Assembly (NCBI RefSeq): GCF_020085105.1
Contig: NC_058044.1
Location: forward strand, 24,673,206 to 24,737,205
Length of the DNA stretch: 64,000 nucleotides
Direction: 5' to 3'
From: Siniperca chuatsi
Lineage: Eukaryota > Chordata > Actinopteri > Centrarchiformes > Sinipercidae
The first letter of the stretch is position 1. Each line of letters opens with the position of its first letter. Both the position numbers and the translations under genes were made by a program. Under the pieces are notes generated by a model, which worked only from the letters and a program-made list of their open reading frames with translations, made no database searches and was not told the origin of the DNA. Below, piece by piece: positions 41,513 to 54,730 of this stretch.

Positions 41513-44500
41513 ATGGCTGAAGACAAGAGGTAAGAACAACCTAAAAACAAGCCTCGTATCTTGTCTCATTTCCATGTAACTAGCATTATAAATTGAGCGA
41601 GTGGCGTGTGTCATATTTGAACCTTCACACATAACGTACACCGGTTAACAGTTGTTTTATAGTAACATTAGTTACACGATATTACGTACTAAATAATAAC
41701 TTATAACTTGTGGAATATAACTTAATTTGCTGCAGCTAGCCAACTTTCCGAGTTAGCCGTTAGCAGTTAGCAGATAGCTAACTATACCAGTAAAATTGAA
41801 GTTAATTAACGTATAAAAACTTCTTTTTTTAAGTACGGGTGCAAAGGGCTTCGTTGATAGCACCATTCACGTGGACGTCAAGGTAACTTAATATATCACT
41901 TATGATACTGTCACATGTCGAGCGGTCGCTACCATAGCTCGAGTGCTTTTATTAGCTAAAACACTGACAGTGATTATTAAAAACATAATTTTGTAGTTCA
42001 GTACTGCTCTGTCTAGTCTTAATGTGAATTCACCGACCAAAGTTACAGCTTTGAAGTGGTCTCTTATTAGTCAACAGTCAATTTTGCATTTCTGCTGACA
42101 ACCTTCAGTATGATGAGGAACAACTAAGTTATAGCCAGCTTTTCTGCGATCAAACAGGATTATTATGGCAAGGTGCTGAAGGACTCCTCAGACCTGAGAA
42201 GCAATGCCTGTGTGGCTCCAGCCCAGCCCATCCCTGCCTTCATCCGCCAGGCTCTGAAGAAAGTGCACCCTGAAGTCAGTGCCAGGTCACTGGTCTGTTG
42301 TTGCTTCAGATGTATTTGCACTGCAACAATCACTGATCCACAGATACTTACAATGGGCGTCCTTCTCCCTCAGGTACTATGGCTGTGGTCTGGTGGTGCC
42401 AGAGTGCTTGGAGGGCTGCAGGATACTGGACCTGGGCAGTGGAAGTGGGAGGGACTGTTACATGCTGAGCCAGCTGGTGGGCGAGAAGGGCCATGTCACT
42501 GGCATCGACATGACTGAGGACCAGGTACTGTACATCAGCATCACAGTATGGCTACAGTGCACAGTAAACTGTCAGTGATGTATATGGAAATGTAAAAATG
42601 ACTCCCCTGGGACTGTTAGGGAAGGTTGTCACCTTAAACAACAGCTTTCCCATTCTGGATTTTGAAAGAGAAAATTCTGCTCTCCAGTATGTGTGTATGT
42701 ACTACTTAAGACTCATATGCAACCAAACATTATAGACTCTGGACAAATAGCACCACATGGCTGTTCAAAATGAAATGTGCGCCCAACGGAGAGGCTTCAT
42801 ACAAGTCTGTGTTCTCTTCTAGCTTGAAGTGGCCAGGACATATGTGGACTATCACATGAAAGAGTTTGGCTACAAGAAACCCAATGTCAGTTTTGTCTGG
42901 GGCTACATTGAGGCCCTAACAGAAGCGGGTCTGGAAAAGAGCTCATTTGATATCATTATGTAAGAAATCTTTCTTGTCTCTCTTTGTTTTGTATGTGACT
43001 CCTGTGTAATTGCCAGAGAAATTGTGATGAAATGTTGATTTTATGCCATAGTTCCAACTGTGTGGTGAATCTCTCTCCAGACAAGAAGCGAGTGCTGGCT
43101 GAAGCCCACAGTGCGCTCAAGGTACACTGCTTTTCAATTGAGCTTTGGCCTCCCTTTCCAAGCAAATCTCACAAAACATGACAAGAATGCTTTGACAAAA
43201 GGCAAAAACATTTTTAATCATGAATCATTAAACTTATTAGTCTATGCAGTTTGCATTGATATACTCACTACATACACTGTTAAACTGTTATTACTATCAT
43301 TAGTATTTATTAAACAAGGACCATGCTGATATAAACATTAATCTCAAAATGAGAAGATATTTATGCCAGATTGAGCTATTAGCTAATCCCCATCTGCAGT
43401 CCCTGGGCAGGTACACACATTCATCAGCACATTCATCCAGTACAACTATAACTTTTTGATCTTTAGGATGGTGGTGAGCTGTACTTCAGTGACATCTACA
43501 GCAATGGAAGACTAACAGAGGAAATTAAAAATCACAAAGTCCTATGGGGTATGTCAAATTAATATCCTACTGCAATAAAAGCTCACAGACACGTGCCAGA
43601 ATATCACAATGTAGTTTATCTTGGCAGGTGAGTGTCTTGGTGGAGCGCTCTGGTGGAAGGATCTGCTGCGATTGGCTGAAGAAGTGGGCTTCAGCCCACC
43701 ACGACTGGTTACAGCCAGTGTCATCACTGTAGACAACAAAGAATTGCAGGACATTCTGGGTTTGATACTATTTCTTTCTTTGTTACTTGCTTCTTTTTGT
43801 ATGTTGCCATGTTTGCTTGTTTCTAAACCACAACACAGGGTGGGTTGCAGTAACAAGCATTCATGTTCAAACTGGATGAAATGAATCCTGTTGCACCAAC
43901 ATTGCAATGTATTTTAAGACTAAACTTAAATTTAAACCCTCTTTTAATTATGCTGTATGTATGTATGTTTTATTGTGTATTTCATGAACCAAGAAGAGGG
44001 ATAGTTGTCCCACCCCGACAGGTGCAATAAAGCTAACAGGAGAGTGAGGGAGATGTCAATCAAGCACACTTTGCACATGGCCACACACACTGTGTGGATG
44101 GAGCATGGGTGTGCAGGGCCTTTAAGGTGTTAACTGAGAGGTCATTTGGTTGAACTTTATGAGTTAATACACATCTACTCTTTCCTTCAGTCATGTGGAT
44201 CCATTGACATTCTCGACCGCAGTGTTTTGTTGTCACCAAATATCTATTGGCCCACAAGTTTTCTCAGAAGAGTTTCATGCTTATGGTATAAAATATACAC
44301 TGTGTAGTAATGGTGACAGTGGACTACTCTGGCAGTTACTGTCCAAGAAATTGTTGTACAGAACTGTTTTGTATTTAACAGGAAATGATTCAAGATGCTT
44401 GTCAATGAACAGTCAAACTGGGATATTCTAATTTGAAAAATGTATAAATGCCACTACTTTATTTATTTGGTTTTAGAGATTCACCTGAGCCCACATCTGC

Positions 44501-46059
44501 AATAGCTGTGACCAGCTCCAACATTTCCATTGTTTGTTGCATTGTGGGACAGTGTACATCAACACCTCATGCAAAAATTCCATTTAAAATTCCATTTTAA
44601 ATAGACTTCATATTGGGAGACATTATAGATTGTTGTATTTCAGGTTGACTCGGGTCAGGTTGACTCGGATGCATTTATTGATTCTCTCTTACCTGTGCTG
44701 GCAATACAGGTGACTTCAAGTTTGTCTCTGCCACATACCGCCTGTTCAAGGTTCCTAAAGGCAACACCAAGCCCTGTCAGGTTATATATAACGGGAGCAT
44801 TACAGGCGTAGAGGACAGCTTCCAGTTTGACTGTCAGTACACATTCAAGGTCTGTAGATCCCGCAGTACAAGAACAGCTCAGTGTCTTCTGCTCATGCAC
44901 TGTATGCAAATGATGTCAGATGTGGGTGTATTTCACAGGTGGATGAAGTGGTGGAGGTTGATGGAGAGGTGGCCACCATCCTGAGCCATTCCAGATTTAC
45001 GGAGGACTTCTTTTTCCAGCCACAGGGAGGCCCCTGCGGGCCCTGTGGAGTCAAACCTAAGGTCAGTGTCACAACTAAATTCCTGAATGTGGAAATGTCT
45101 TTGTCTGATTTTTCTTTGAGCACTAGAGGTCAGTATGTTTGTGGTATCAGTTTCAAGTGTGTGACACACCCAGAGAGCCCCACTGTCTAACTGTGCACAC
45201 GCATGTGTGCACCAAGACGCATGCTGCAAGTTCTTACACACACACCCACTCAAACATACATACGCACACATCCACACACACAAGGTCAAGCAGCTGTCTT
45301 GGAGTCATAACCAGACTGTGGAGTCATGCTGGGGAACCTTGAACAGGAAGGAATGTTCTCTTCTCAGCTAATGGAATACCATCTTATCAGCTCTCATGGT
45401 TATTCTGTACACACACACACACACACACACACACATCTATAAACACCACTATACATTTAAAAAAAGACTACCCTAATCCTTTAATCACTCATGACATTTT
45501 ATTCTGCTATTTAGGGATTTCCATTTTGTTTTTGTGGAGTGAAGGAGTGAATTGAAAATCTCTGTATTTTATCAAAATTTGTCCCTTGGTTCAACCTTTG
45601 GACTGCCTCTCTGAAGTGAAATCAGGTCTGAGATACTCTATGGTGATACTAGTAATAAAAAGCCTTTGGTCTTGTTCTTGAAAGCACAGCAACTGTGAAA
45701 TGCTGATTTAATGAACAACCAGTGCCTATAAAAGAGACTCTGAGCCATACACCAGGAGGAAACGTGCATTTAAAAGCTCAGTCTGCAACAACTTTTTATT
45801 CTGCTATCATATAGAATGTTCACTTTTCAAACTTTTCTACAGTCCTTACAGTGGTCTTGGATGAAACACAATTATTATGTAATACTTAAATGGAACTGGA
45901 TGTAGGCTGCATACTCCTAATGATTTCTACCTTGTTGAACTATTGATGCAGGCAGGCATTGTGGATCCTTTCGAGCTGGTCCTTCAGCTGGAGAAACAAA
46001 GTCCAGGTTCAGCCACAGGGGGATGCTGCAGTACACGGTCTGCTGCCTGCTGCAAATGA
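41513..46059 (+). CDS. as3mt: Arsenite methyltransferase (eleven coding exons, complete)
   Basis: Exons 41513-41529, 41834-41882, 42158-42285, 42374-42524, 42823-42959, 43052-43121, 43467-43548, 43628-43759, 44710-44849, 44939-45061 and 45952-46059 join in phase to 378 aa (human 375). A cytosolic SAM-dependent enzyme that methylates trivalent arsenic to mono- and dimethyl species. The SAM-binding motif is ILDLGSGSGRDCY (about 82-94), then GHVTGIDMT. The catalytic cysteines are all present: Cys40 (SNACV), Cys69 (YYGCGL), Cys164 (SNCVVNL) and Cys214 (GECLGG), equal to human 32, 61, 156 and 206. Human Cys250 is Phe258 here (GDFKF). The Cys-rich end GGCCSTRSAACCK resembles the mammalian C-terminus. 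Only 17 coding bases are in exon 1. The 5' neighbour is wbp1l and the 3' neighbour cnnm2, as in human apart from BORCS7. Confidence 0.96.
45411..45435 (+). repeat. (CA)n microsatellite in as3mt intron 10
   Basis: About 12 CA units within the intron between as3mt exons 10 and 11; further CA-rich sequence lies at 45235-45280. Confidence 0.85.
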
Positions 46060-46331
46060 TGGTGGGAAGAGCTCTGAGAAATACAGGCCCAGCATCATAC
46101 TGTGTATGCATAATAACAGTAGTTCAAATGTACTGACTTAATTATGCCTTATGCAATATCATTATGTTGTGTGTCCTTTTTAACATTTCTAATGAGATTT
46201 CAGCAATTGAAATGAATCCTTACTTACACATAAACATGTCTTATTGATGATCTGTGCACATTTCCCAGTCATTCTCCTCCACTGGAAACAGAAAATGCTA
46301 TGATAATGCAATGAATTTAATTTATTCAAAT

Positions 46332-46337
46332 AATAAA
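46332..46337 (+). terminator. Possible poly(A) signal of as3mt
   Basis: AATAAA 273 bases after the as3mt stop codon; another AAATAAATAAAA lies about 45 bases further on. Motif and position only. Confidence 0.3.
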
Positions 46338-46964
46338 CCAGGTCTCTCTCGTAAAAGAGATTTTTGGGGCTTAAAAAAATAAATAAAAATAATGTTGCAT
46401 AAATATCATTACTTTCGCTTTGTATCAAGGCAAGATCCAAATACCCAAAAATTCAAAACTTGTACATAAGTACGTTGAATAGTATTGGACACTTCAAAAT
46501 ACTTAGAAGTCTTATAAGTCTAATATTTTTTCCATTTGTCTGCAATCTTGGACATCTGAATTTCATGTCCATGTCATTCACACCTTCATCAGGACTTTTC
46601 CCCCTTTGCCTTAACAAACGACAGTACTTCTGTTGCAATACCTCTAATTATAATTGATTTGTTTAGGAAGTATATTCACAGGTTTTGCAGTAGTGTGAGC
46701 TTCGCAACAGTGTTCTAACTAATATCAGCATTATTATGTTAATTATAGTTTTTTTCTGTTATAGGACAATAGATATTGTCAATCAATTGAAAGTTTTATT
46801 TTCATATTTGCACACATCATATTAAGGGTTCTCTACATCAGCATGAGGTGCTTTTAAGCCAAGAACAAGTCTGCGAAAGAATGGAAGGTGCATAGTTGAT
46901 TTGAAATAGGTCTTATAGTACTGGTCACTGAATAGCCACCCACTCTGAAACTATATACTGTAGG

Positions 46965-47255
46965 CAATGGCTCCCAATCTGGGAGTCAAGACACCCCATG
47001 GGGTCTTAAGATAAAGCTGAGGGATCAAAAGAAGGAGAAAGAAAAAAAATATCTATATTTCCGTTAAACTACTAGTTACTCTGGTTCTCTTCTATGGTAT
47101 ACTTCAAATAAAACAATCTGAGAAGGAAAAAGTATTCTTTGCTTGAACTGCCTGTAACTCACATCCACATTACAGCCCTAAGCTGTGATGGAAGGTCACA
47201 AGTAGATAGTGCTTCATCTTAAGGGATCACTTGTCAAAAGGTTTGGGAACCACTG
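46965..47255 (+). mobile_element. MITE with hAT-like ends (CARTGGYTCCCAA family)
   Basis: Left end CAATGGCTCCCAATCTGGGA and right end GGTTTGGGAACCACTG are inverted repeats of each other (consensus CAGTGGTTCCCAACC). Interior: GGGGTCTTAAGATAAAGCTG. The flanks share CTGTA on both sides, possibly a worn 8-bp target duplication. About 290 bp, non-coding; a very common fish repeat. A lone terminal-like piece, CAGTGGTGGTTCCCAACCAT, is also present near 26079. Confidence 0.75.
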
Positions 47256-47599
47256 CTGTATGAGACATAGTTCTGCATCACTGTGGGGGGATTTAGGCAC
47301 ATCAGCAGGCCCTTATATAAACAGTGTAATGCAATACAAACACATACAAAAACATTAAGTAGGCCTACCTCAAAATGACCATGTAGTCTAATCAACACCT
47401 CTGACAGTCTCAATATAAATGGAACATTAAAAAGTAGCATTTATTTCAGTTGTATTGCATTATATTGTGCAGGTGTTCATGTTACTGTGTCCGTCTTTAT
47501 TGATATGTCAATTTTTTAACAAATACATTTTAATCATGTACATCGGTTATCTCCTGTAGTAGCATGTATGTTAAAAAAAAGTCACGAGTAGAGTCCTGT

Positions 47600-47898
47600 C
47601 TGTCTCTTAACATGAGGTGCACTTGTTTTGGAATTTGATTCGCCAAGGAGGCTTCGGACGCACCGCCTCCCGGTCAGCGGCCCCTCCTGATTGGTCGCCA
47701 CCGTCGCCTGTCTCGGGGACTTCAGGGGAGGCACGAGTTGGCCCATAAGCCTGCGCTCGCGAGTCATCAGTGTCGGACACGTAGTGGGAACGAGCAGGTC
47801 CCGATGCACAAGTCACGGCCACCCTCAGCGGAGATGAAGGCGGACTCCGACTGGCTCTGATTTTTAAAAGCCTTTTTCATTCAGGAGGTTGGTTGCCA
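47600..47898 (+). promoter_or_regulatory. cnnm2 promoter and 5' UTR, CpG-rich
   Basis: The 300 bases before the cnnm2 ATG are CpG-rich (CGCACCGCC, GTCGCCACCGTCGCC, CGCTCGCGAG) and contain an inverted CCAAT box (GATTGG near 47690). There is no TATA box. This fits a CpG-island promoter; the start site is not determined. Confidence 0.5.
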
Positions 47899-49396
47899 AT
47901 GGTTATCAATATGGCAGAGCCGTTATCCCAAGCACCCACCGCTGCAAAAATGGCGTCACTTAACCGGGTCCGAGCTTTGGCGATGATTTTCTTAACTGTC
48001 ACTGGTTGTTGTGTCACCCCGACAAGTGGCAAGGAAGGGTCCGAGGAGACCGTCATCATAGGGCTCAGACTGGAGGACACGGACGACATTTCCTTCATGG
48101 ATAGGGGCTACCTGCGGGTGAGTGAGCGGTCTCGGGTGAAATTAAGGGTGTACGGGCAGAACATCAACAACGAGACCTGGTCCAAAATTGCATTCACGGA
48201 ACATGAGCGGAGCCGGACGGTAGGGAGCCTTGACAGCTCCTCGGGGGATAACCAGAGCCAAGAGGACTCGTCCAGCTTGCATCCCTGCGGTATTAGGACT
48301 TCGGATATAATTATATTGCCCAACATCATCCTGAATCGAAAGACGTCCGGAATAGTTGAAATTGAGGTCAAACCTCTGCGAAAGACTGAGAGGAGTAAAG
48401 CGTATTACCTTTGCATCGCCACCGCGACACCGCCCGTGGCCGGGATGCACGACCCGTGGACGGAGAACACCTGGATCTACCACGATGGTGATGACACCAA
48501 AGTGATAGTGGTAGAGGAGAAAAGGTTTCTGTTGCCTTTCTGGCTCCAGGTCATCTTCATCTCCATGTTGCTTTGCCTGTCGGGCATGTTCAGCGGGTTG
48601 AACCTGGGGCTCATGGCTCTGGACCCCATGGAGCTCCAGATAGTCCAGAACTGCGGCACGGAAAAGGAAAAGAATTACGCCAAAAAAATAGAGCCGGTCA
48701 GGAGCCAAGGGAATTACTTGCTTTGCTCGCTTCTGCTCGGGAACGTGTTGGTGAACACCACGCTGACCATCCTGCTGGATGATATCGCCGGTTCGGGGTT
48801 GATTGCGGTGGTCATGTCCACCATTGGAATAGTCATTTTTGGAGAAATCGTGCCCCAGGCCATCTGCTCCAGACACGGCCTCGCTGTCGGCGCCAACACC
48901 ATATTCCTCACCAAGTTCTTCATGCTGCTCACCTTCCCTGCTTCCTACCCGGTGAGCAAGCTGCTAGACTACCTTCTGGGACAGGAGATAGGAACCGTGT
49001 ACAACCGGGAGAAGCTTCTGGAGATGCTGCGCGTCACGGACCCCTACAACGACCTGGTGAAGGAGGAGCTGAACATCATCCAGGGCGCGCTGGAGCTCAG
49101 GACTAAGACCGTGGAGGACGTGATGACGCCGCTGAGAGATTGCTTCATGATCCCCGGGGATGCCATCCTCGACTTTAACACCATGTCCGAGATCATGAAG
49201 AGCGGCTACACGCGCATCCCGGTCTATGAGGGCGAGAGGTCCAACATAGTGGATCTGCTCTTTGTCAAGGACCTGGCGTTTGTGGACCCGGATGATTGCA
49301 CCCCGCTCAAAACCATCACAAAGTTTTACAGCCACCCGTTACATTTTGTGTTCAATGACACCAAGCTGGACGCAATGCTGGAGGAGTTTAAAAAAG
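47899..49396 (+). CDS. cnnm2: CNNM2 metal (Mg2+) transport mediator, large first coding exon, partial gene
   Basis: One open exon of 499 codons plus one base, ending at AAAAAG|gtgaga. It matches human CNNM2 exon 1. Order: N-terminal hydrophobic leader ([15 protein letters not shown], about 25-40); extracellular domain starting [15 protein letters not shown], with an Asn-glycosylation sequon NNET near residue 90; DUF21 transmembrane module with helices near 215 ([17 protein letters not shown]), 271, 301 ([20 protein letters not shown]) and 336; then the first CBS repeat from about 405 ([13 protein letters not shown]) and the start of the second ([10 protein letters not shown]). CNNM2 is a basolateral protein needed for magnesium homeostasis. 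The first ATG in frame is 47899; further in-frame ATGs at 47911 and 47950 also have fair context. The rest of the CBS pair and the cyclic-nucleotide-binding-like domain lie beyond the window. Confidence 0.95.
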
Positions 49397-52300
49397 GTGA
49401 GACAGCTAGAAAGAGTACCCATATGTTCTCATATATTAACTTTACTGTTAAGTTATTATTCTGATACCAAATCAAAAGACCTTCAGATATATGGTGTCAG
49501 AGAGCTTCTTCATTTTCAGTCAAATCTCTCTTGACCCTGTGTGACAAAGGTCAAGCAGGCAGGCCTTTCACCTGTCCACCCTCCCCCTTGGCTGATTCTT
49601 GTCCCCTTGAAGATTTTACAAGAAATTCCAACTAGTGAAGGAAAAAGAGTAGGAAGAGGATGGGGTTGTTTTGGCATTTCTTATCAGGCCTGCCTCACAA
49701 AGCAGTGAAACAGCCTCATCAGTAGTGAGGTACAGTTGTCACAGCCTCACTGGTCACTTCCTGTCAAAGGGGAAGAGGAGGAGGTGTTGTTATCTTTCTC
49801 CATCGCTCCCATTCACTGTTAATGTTCACACAGTTTCTCTCGCTCGCCTCCTGCTCTGTTTTGCTTTCCTCCTCTTACCTTGCCCTCTCATTCAATCTTT
49901 TTCACTCTTGCATGCATTAGGACATGTGGGAAGGGTGCAAAGGCAGTGCTAAGGTTATCAGGTGGGGGCATCTTGTTTGAGAACCTGCTTAAATCCCGCT
50001 CTACCTCTCTTGTGCTTGCCTCTGAATGATGGTGGCGATAACTCCTTTTGTCCGGCCCTGGAATGCAGTCGTGTGGATAATGAATAACAGCCTCTAACAC
50101 CCTCGAGCCCCCCATGTGGTGTGTATGTGTGTGTGTGTATGCGGATGGCATTTGAGAAAGATGTTTACCTCGTCCATGGTTTACCTGATGTTTTGCATAG
50201 CCATTCCCCTCTCTGTTGTTGCCTCTGGCTAAGTTATTCCTGGCAGTGTTTGCAGATTTGGTATCAGTCTGTGCTTTCTTTATGCCCAAATACGCAGCCA
50301 TAGGAGAAACCCAGTGATACATGGGCACACCTGTTCAGCACCAGATGCTTAAAATGTGAAAAAAAGCACGATTGATGCATTGCATGCTCATTAGATTATA
50401 TTCACTTTACTTTAAGAGGATTAATTAGGAGGAAAAACAGAACAAATCATTGAGCTCCATTACCAGAAATTAGGTGTAGCTCTCCATGCCAAATTAGCAT
50501 TGCATAATATACTAGTTGAGGGGGGGGGTGTTTGTTTTCATCACAGTTGACTATTTACAGACATACACTAGCGCAGAAAACATCACACCCCTTGACAAAG
50601 TAAGTTATTCTGAATACTAGTGTTACAGTATAGCATTGTGCCATGTTTTGCTACATTATTACAATAACATAATTACTAAATATGACCCTCACAGTGTCTC
50701 TCACATCACTTATTACACTAGTCCAAGTGGACTGTGAACATCTGATGTTCTTTTTTCAGCACTATGACTGTTCTTCACCTGTGAATCTGTGTGTAAGGAC
50801 TAAAGTGGGTTTTGGGAAATTTAACAGAAGGATAGACTAAAATCACAGAAAAGTCACAGAATGCAACAATATATTGAATTCACTGACACATACACTGCAC
50901 TCTTAGCTCTCACAGAAACTGAGGCATGCAAAATTTGTTGTGCTGGTGCAGGATCGGTGACCTTACTATTATCTTTGTCATTTATTTTGACCAGAGAACA
51001 CCTATTCTGAGTCAAGTGTCATTTTTGAACAAGCAAGCAAGTATATTGTGATGAAATATCAATATTCAAGGTGAACTTATCCTTAAAGGAGATCTCAAGA
51101 CAAGGAGCTAGTAATGTAGTATGTAATAATATTTGAAACTAGTCTTATAGACTGTGTGGCAGACTTATAGTACTACCACACAGCTATGTAATCAATTTCA
51201 TTCACAATATCAATTTTTTTAGGGACACTCCTCAGTTTGCATCCAAGTTGTTGTTTTGGTTTGGAACGTGTGTGTGTGTGTGTGTGTGCTCCTACTGCCC
51301 TCACCACGTGCCCTGGTGCACCAGGTCCCGTCCCCTCTTGCTAGCTATGTACCTGACATTGATATTTACTTCAGTTGGTTTCTGGCACAGGATGAAGGTA
51401 ACTCTAATTAAGCCATCTGTTCCACGTCTAAATTAGAGGTAATGTTGTCAGTCATCCAGCTTTGTGCAGCAAATGTGGGGTTCTGGGGTGTATAATGCAA
51501 TCAATGTGTTTATTTGTAGCATTATTTTGCACATGTTAGCAGATATACAATATATTGTTATATAATTATATCACTTTTACTTATACAGGGTGTAATGCTG
51601 TCTCCATGTTAAAATCAACTGACACCTCAAATACTTCAAATGTTGGTAACAGCTTCTGTTGTGGGCTCAGGCGTATCTGTTTACTCAAGTTAGTGGTATT
51701 TTGTGAATTCTGTTTGTTTCCTCCCACTAAAAGACAAAACACGGCATGTTCACTTTATGTTGCCATCATAGTTCATCATATTGGACCAGTTCCAGTGTGT
51801 AGTGGCTGAGTGTACATGCGGCGGACCCTGCACCAGAGGGAATTTGCCTTCAGCCTCTCATGGAAGTCATAAGCGACTGTTGTAGGGAGGGCTGCGGGGT
51901 CAAAGTTTCCCGTCAATCTGGCTCTGTTCGCAGCGCACGCTCAGTTCAAAGTGCTTTGTATTGTAAGTCATTGTTAATTAATTTGATGCCGCTTGCAGAG
52001 CTGCATAGTCGTCTGAAGTCTGTTACAGAAACCTGCAACACCCTCATATTGACTCTGTTGCAACATTGGAAATAAACTTTCTGGGAAGGTGGTTTCTCTT
52101 TGCAGTTGTGGATTTGTAGGAGATGCTTTTACATTCACATTCTCAACTTTACAACATTACATAATTCACTGTAATACTCGTGTTTCCGTGCTTTAAGGCT
52201 TGCAATCTACTCAGAAATCACAGTGATTTAATGTTTTTCTTAAAAAAGGAACGTATTAAAGAAACCTGTTAGTATATAGTATAGTATAGTAGTCCCGATC

Positions 52301-53071
52301 CCAACTGTGTGCATATGCTCATGTTTTACCCTGCTTGGCCCAGGCCCTAGGTTAGGGGTTACAGTCACATTTATGCAGGAGCTTTTTAATTCAGGCAGAC
52401 ACCCCTCTGGAAACTTCTGACCCCTTCATTAATTGCTCTCTGTCTGCGATTGCAACAATTACTGTCATCCAGGGTCTCCTTGTCAAGCTGCAGGTTTACC
52501 GGTTAATGAGTGGGTCAGTGTGTGCCATTTGGGATCAAACCAAGTAGCTGAGTCAGAAACAGGAATTTAGCTGCCCTTCTGACTTTGAGTTATGTGTGAT
52601 ATTCTTGAAAGTGAAAGTTATTCACTCATTCACAGACAAGATAGATTTATTGATCATTTTACAACACAAGGTTTTATAGCAAGATTTTGTTTTGTAGTTC
52701 CCTTTATGCTACTCAAAATAAATGTAATGCAGTAGATTAGTGAATAAATAATAAGTCATAGAGATGAAAACTGTTTTACATGGTGGAGTGTTGAGGATAA
52801 ATTTTAATTTTATTTCATGCACAGGTATTGTTCTCCACACACTTGGGCTTTCTTCACTGGGGAACGCAGGCCACTTGCCTAACTTGAATATGGGAGTCCG
52901 GAGGGGGATTGGGACTTGACCCAACAGAGGAAAGGAAAACTTTTTGTCTCCAATTGTCTCCCTGCCTTGCTAACAACGGACACACAGACACAAACTCTCA
53001 GTTCTTCTTATCTCTAACTTGTAATCTTGGTGTGCACATGTTTCATAGCCCAGGGTATATATGCTTCAAGG

Positions 53072-53165
53072 ATTCAAGGTTTTTTTATTTGTCATTATAC
53101 AATAGGATTGCACAATGAAATGCAGTTGTAGCCCCCGCCATGCTACACACACAGAAAATGGCTTG
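53072..53165. repeat. Interspersed repeat (TTCAAGGT ... ACAATGAAAT family), copy 2
   Basis: ATTCAAGGTTTTTTTATTTG then GATTGCACAATGAAATGCAG and TTGTAGCCCCCGCCATGC. This is the short counterpart of 18826-19010. Confidence 0.5.
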
Positions 53166-53431
53166 AGAGTAAGGTCCCCAGTGTAAAAGAGCCTACATGA
53201 GGCCTGGCACGTCTTGAACTAGTTCCCCGATTGCTGCAATATAGGACAATCTATGCTTAATTCAGATTCAAAAGCCTTCACGGTCTCTTTGCTCAGTACT
53301 TTGTCTTAAAGTGAAACTCTTTTTTTCTCTCTGTTGGCCCTGTTGAAATACTGACAGGAGTTTTGTGGTTTGTTTCAAATACTTATTCTTTCTGTGTGTT
53401 TGTGTGGAGCATATCATAGCAAATGTCTAGA

Positions 53432-53432
<1 letters not shown>

Positions 53433-53470
<38 letters not shown>
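53433..53470 (+). repeat. (TG)n microsatellite
   Basis: About 18 uninterrupted TG units in cnnm2 intron 1. Confidence 0.9.
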
Positions 53471-53473
<3 letters not shown>

Positions 53474-54334
53474 CTGGTAACCCTTGGTGCTAATGCTGCA
53501 ACAAGTGTTGGGATTAAATGGCATCATGTTGGTAAGAACACTTAATGTTTCCTGATGAGGGACACCCCTTTGAACTCAGCAAGACTTCTCCTGCCAGTCG
53601 CTCACTTTATCAGAACTAATTACCTTGAATCAAAGGTTGTCTGCATTTCACTTTACTTTGTGTTACAGGAAACGGCATTAGTAGTAGATTTTTTTCTTGT
53701 ATGGAATGTAATTTTGATACAAAACTGTACTACTGTACTTTTTAAAAAGCACATCACTTCTGTTTCCTGCTCAGTTTTCTAGTCACCTGTGCTTCCTTTT
53801 TCGACTTAAGCCTCACTACACAGTTAGTTTTTTGAAAATTTTTGATGAGCATTTTCTTCTCTGTAATTAGCACCTGTATACCTGTATATTGTGTTTGAGT
53901 TTTCATATGCACTAAGGCAACCCCTTTGGCAGCACTTTAAGAGAGAAGGCGAAACCTTCTGTTGTAGAAACCTGTTGAATGGTAACTTTTCCTCTATTGT
54001 ACTCTTGACTCTCAATTTAAAGGACCACAAGCTGTTTTGCATGTTTGAGCTCATTATTCTACAAATACTTTACATCACTGCCAACAGTTTTTTCCAAAGC
54101 ATAGTTTTGCAGAGACGTGGAACTTTCTGGAATTACTGCAGGTGATCCATCACAGTTAAAATGTCATTGTCTTTACGTTTTGTCACAGTTGGGTTGACGT
54201 CATATGGTAATGATTCTTCCACTTGACAGTAGTGGAACCAGCTGAAAACAACATGGACATATTATCACCCTATATAGTTGTTGTGGCAAATGTTTTAGCA
54301 AACAATTTTCCGTTTACACATCCAGCAGACATGT

Positions 54335-54730
54335 AGCAACATTAGAATTCATTTGGAGTCAAAATTCTTTCGGTCTCCAACTCCATAAGGGAAATATCTG
54401 GCTCTTTAGCTGCTAAATACTACACTATGTTCACCCGCTAGTTGCTGACTTTGTCTGTCTGCTGTTTGATGTTGGGCAGGTAGCATCTAGTAGGTTTATC
54501 TGAGCCTTTTCACTGAAAACAATCGCCTGCCGCTGCTGGAAACACAGTCAATGAGAGTGGAGTTTGTGGGCTGGAAAACAAATACATCAAGCTCAAATAT
54601 GCTAAACTGCTCTGTAGAACTGCAGAGTTGGGAGATAATCTCAGTGGGTTTGTCACTATGAGTGACTCCACATTACACGTAGCCATATGATTGATCATTT
54701 ATATTATAATATTGAAAAGTGCAGCTTTAA
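54335..54730 (-). mobile_element. MITE-like repeat (TTAAAGCTGCACTAAT family), copy 2
   Basis: Reverse-oriented relative of 36358-36835: it ends AGTGCAGCTTTAA and contains TGGCTCTTTAGCTGCTAAAT and GACTTTGTCTGTCTGCTGTT, the reverse complements of blocks in copy 1. Non-coding. Confidence 0.7.

Noticed and set aside
47893-47898. cnnm2 start two codons upstream of the first ATG
   Set aside because: The codon at 47893 is TTG; the first true ATG in frame is 47899 with fair context, so the CDS was started there.
48142-48876. 244-codon open frame on the minus strand inside cnnm2 exon 1
   Set aside because: It is the antisense shadow of a GC-rich conserved exon. The plus-strand protein matches CNNM2 and the minus-strand product resembles nothing.
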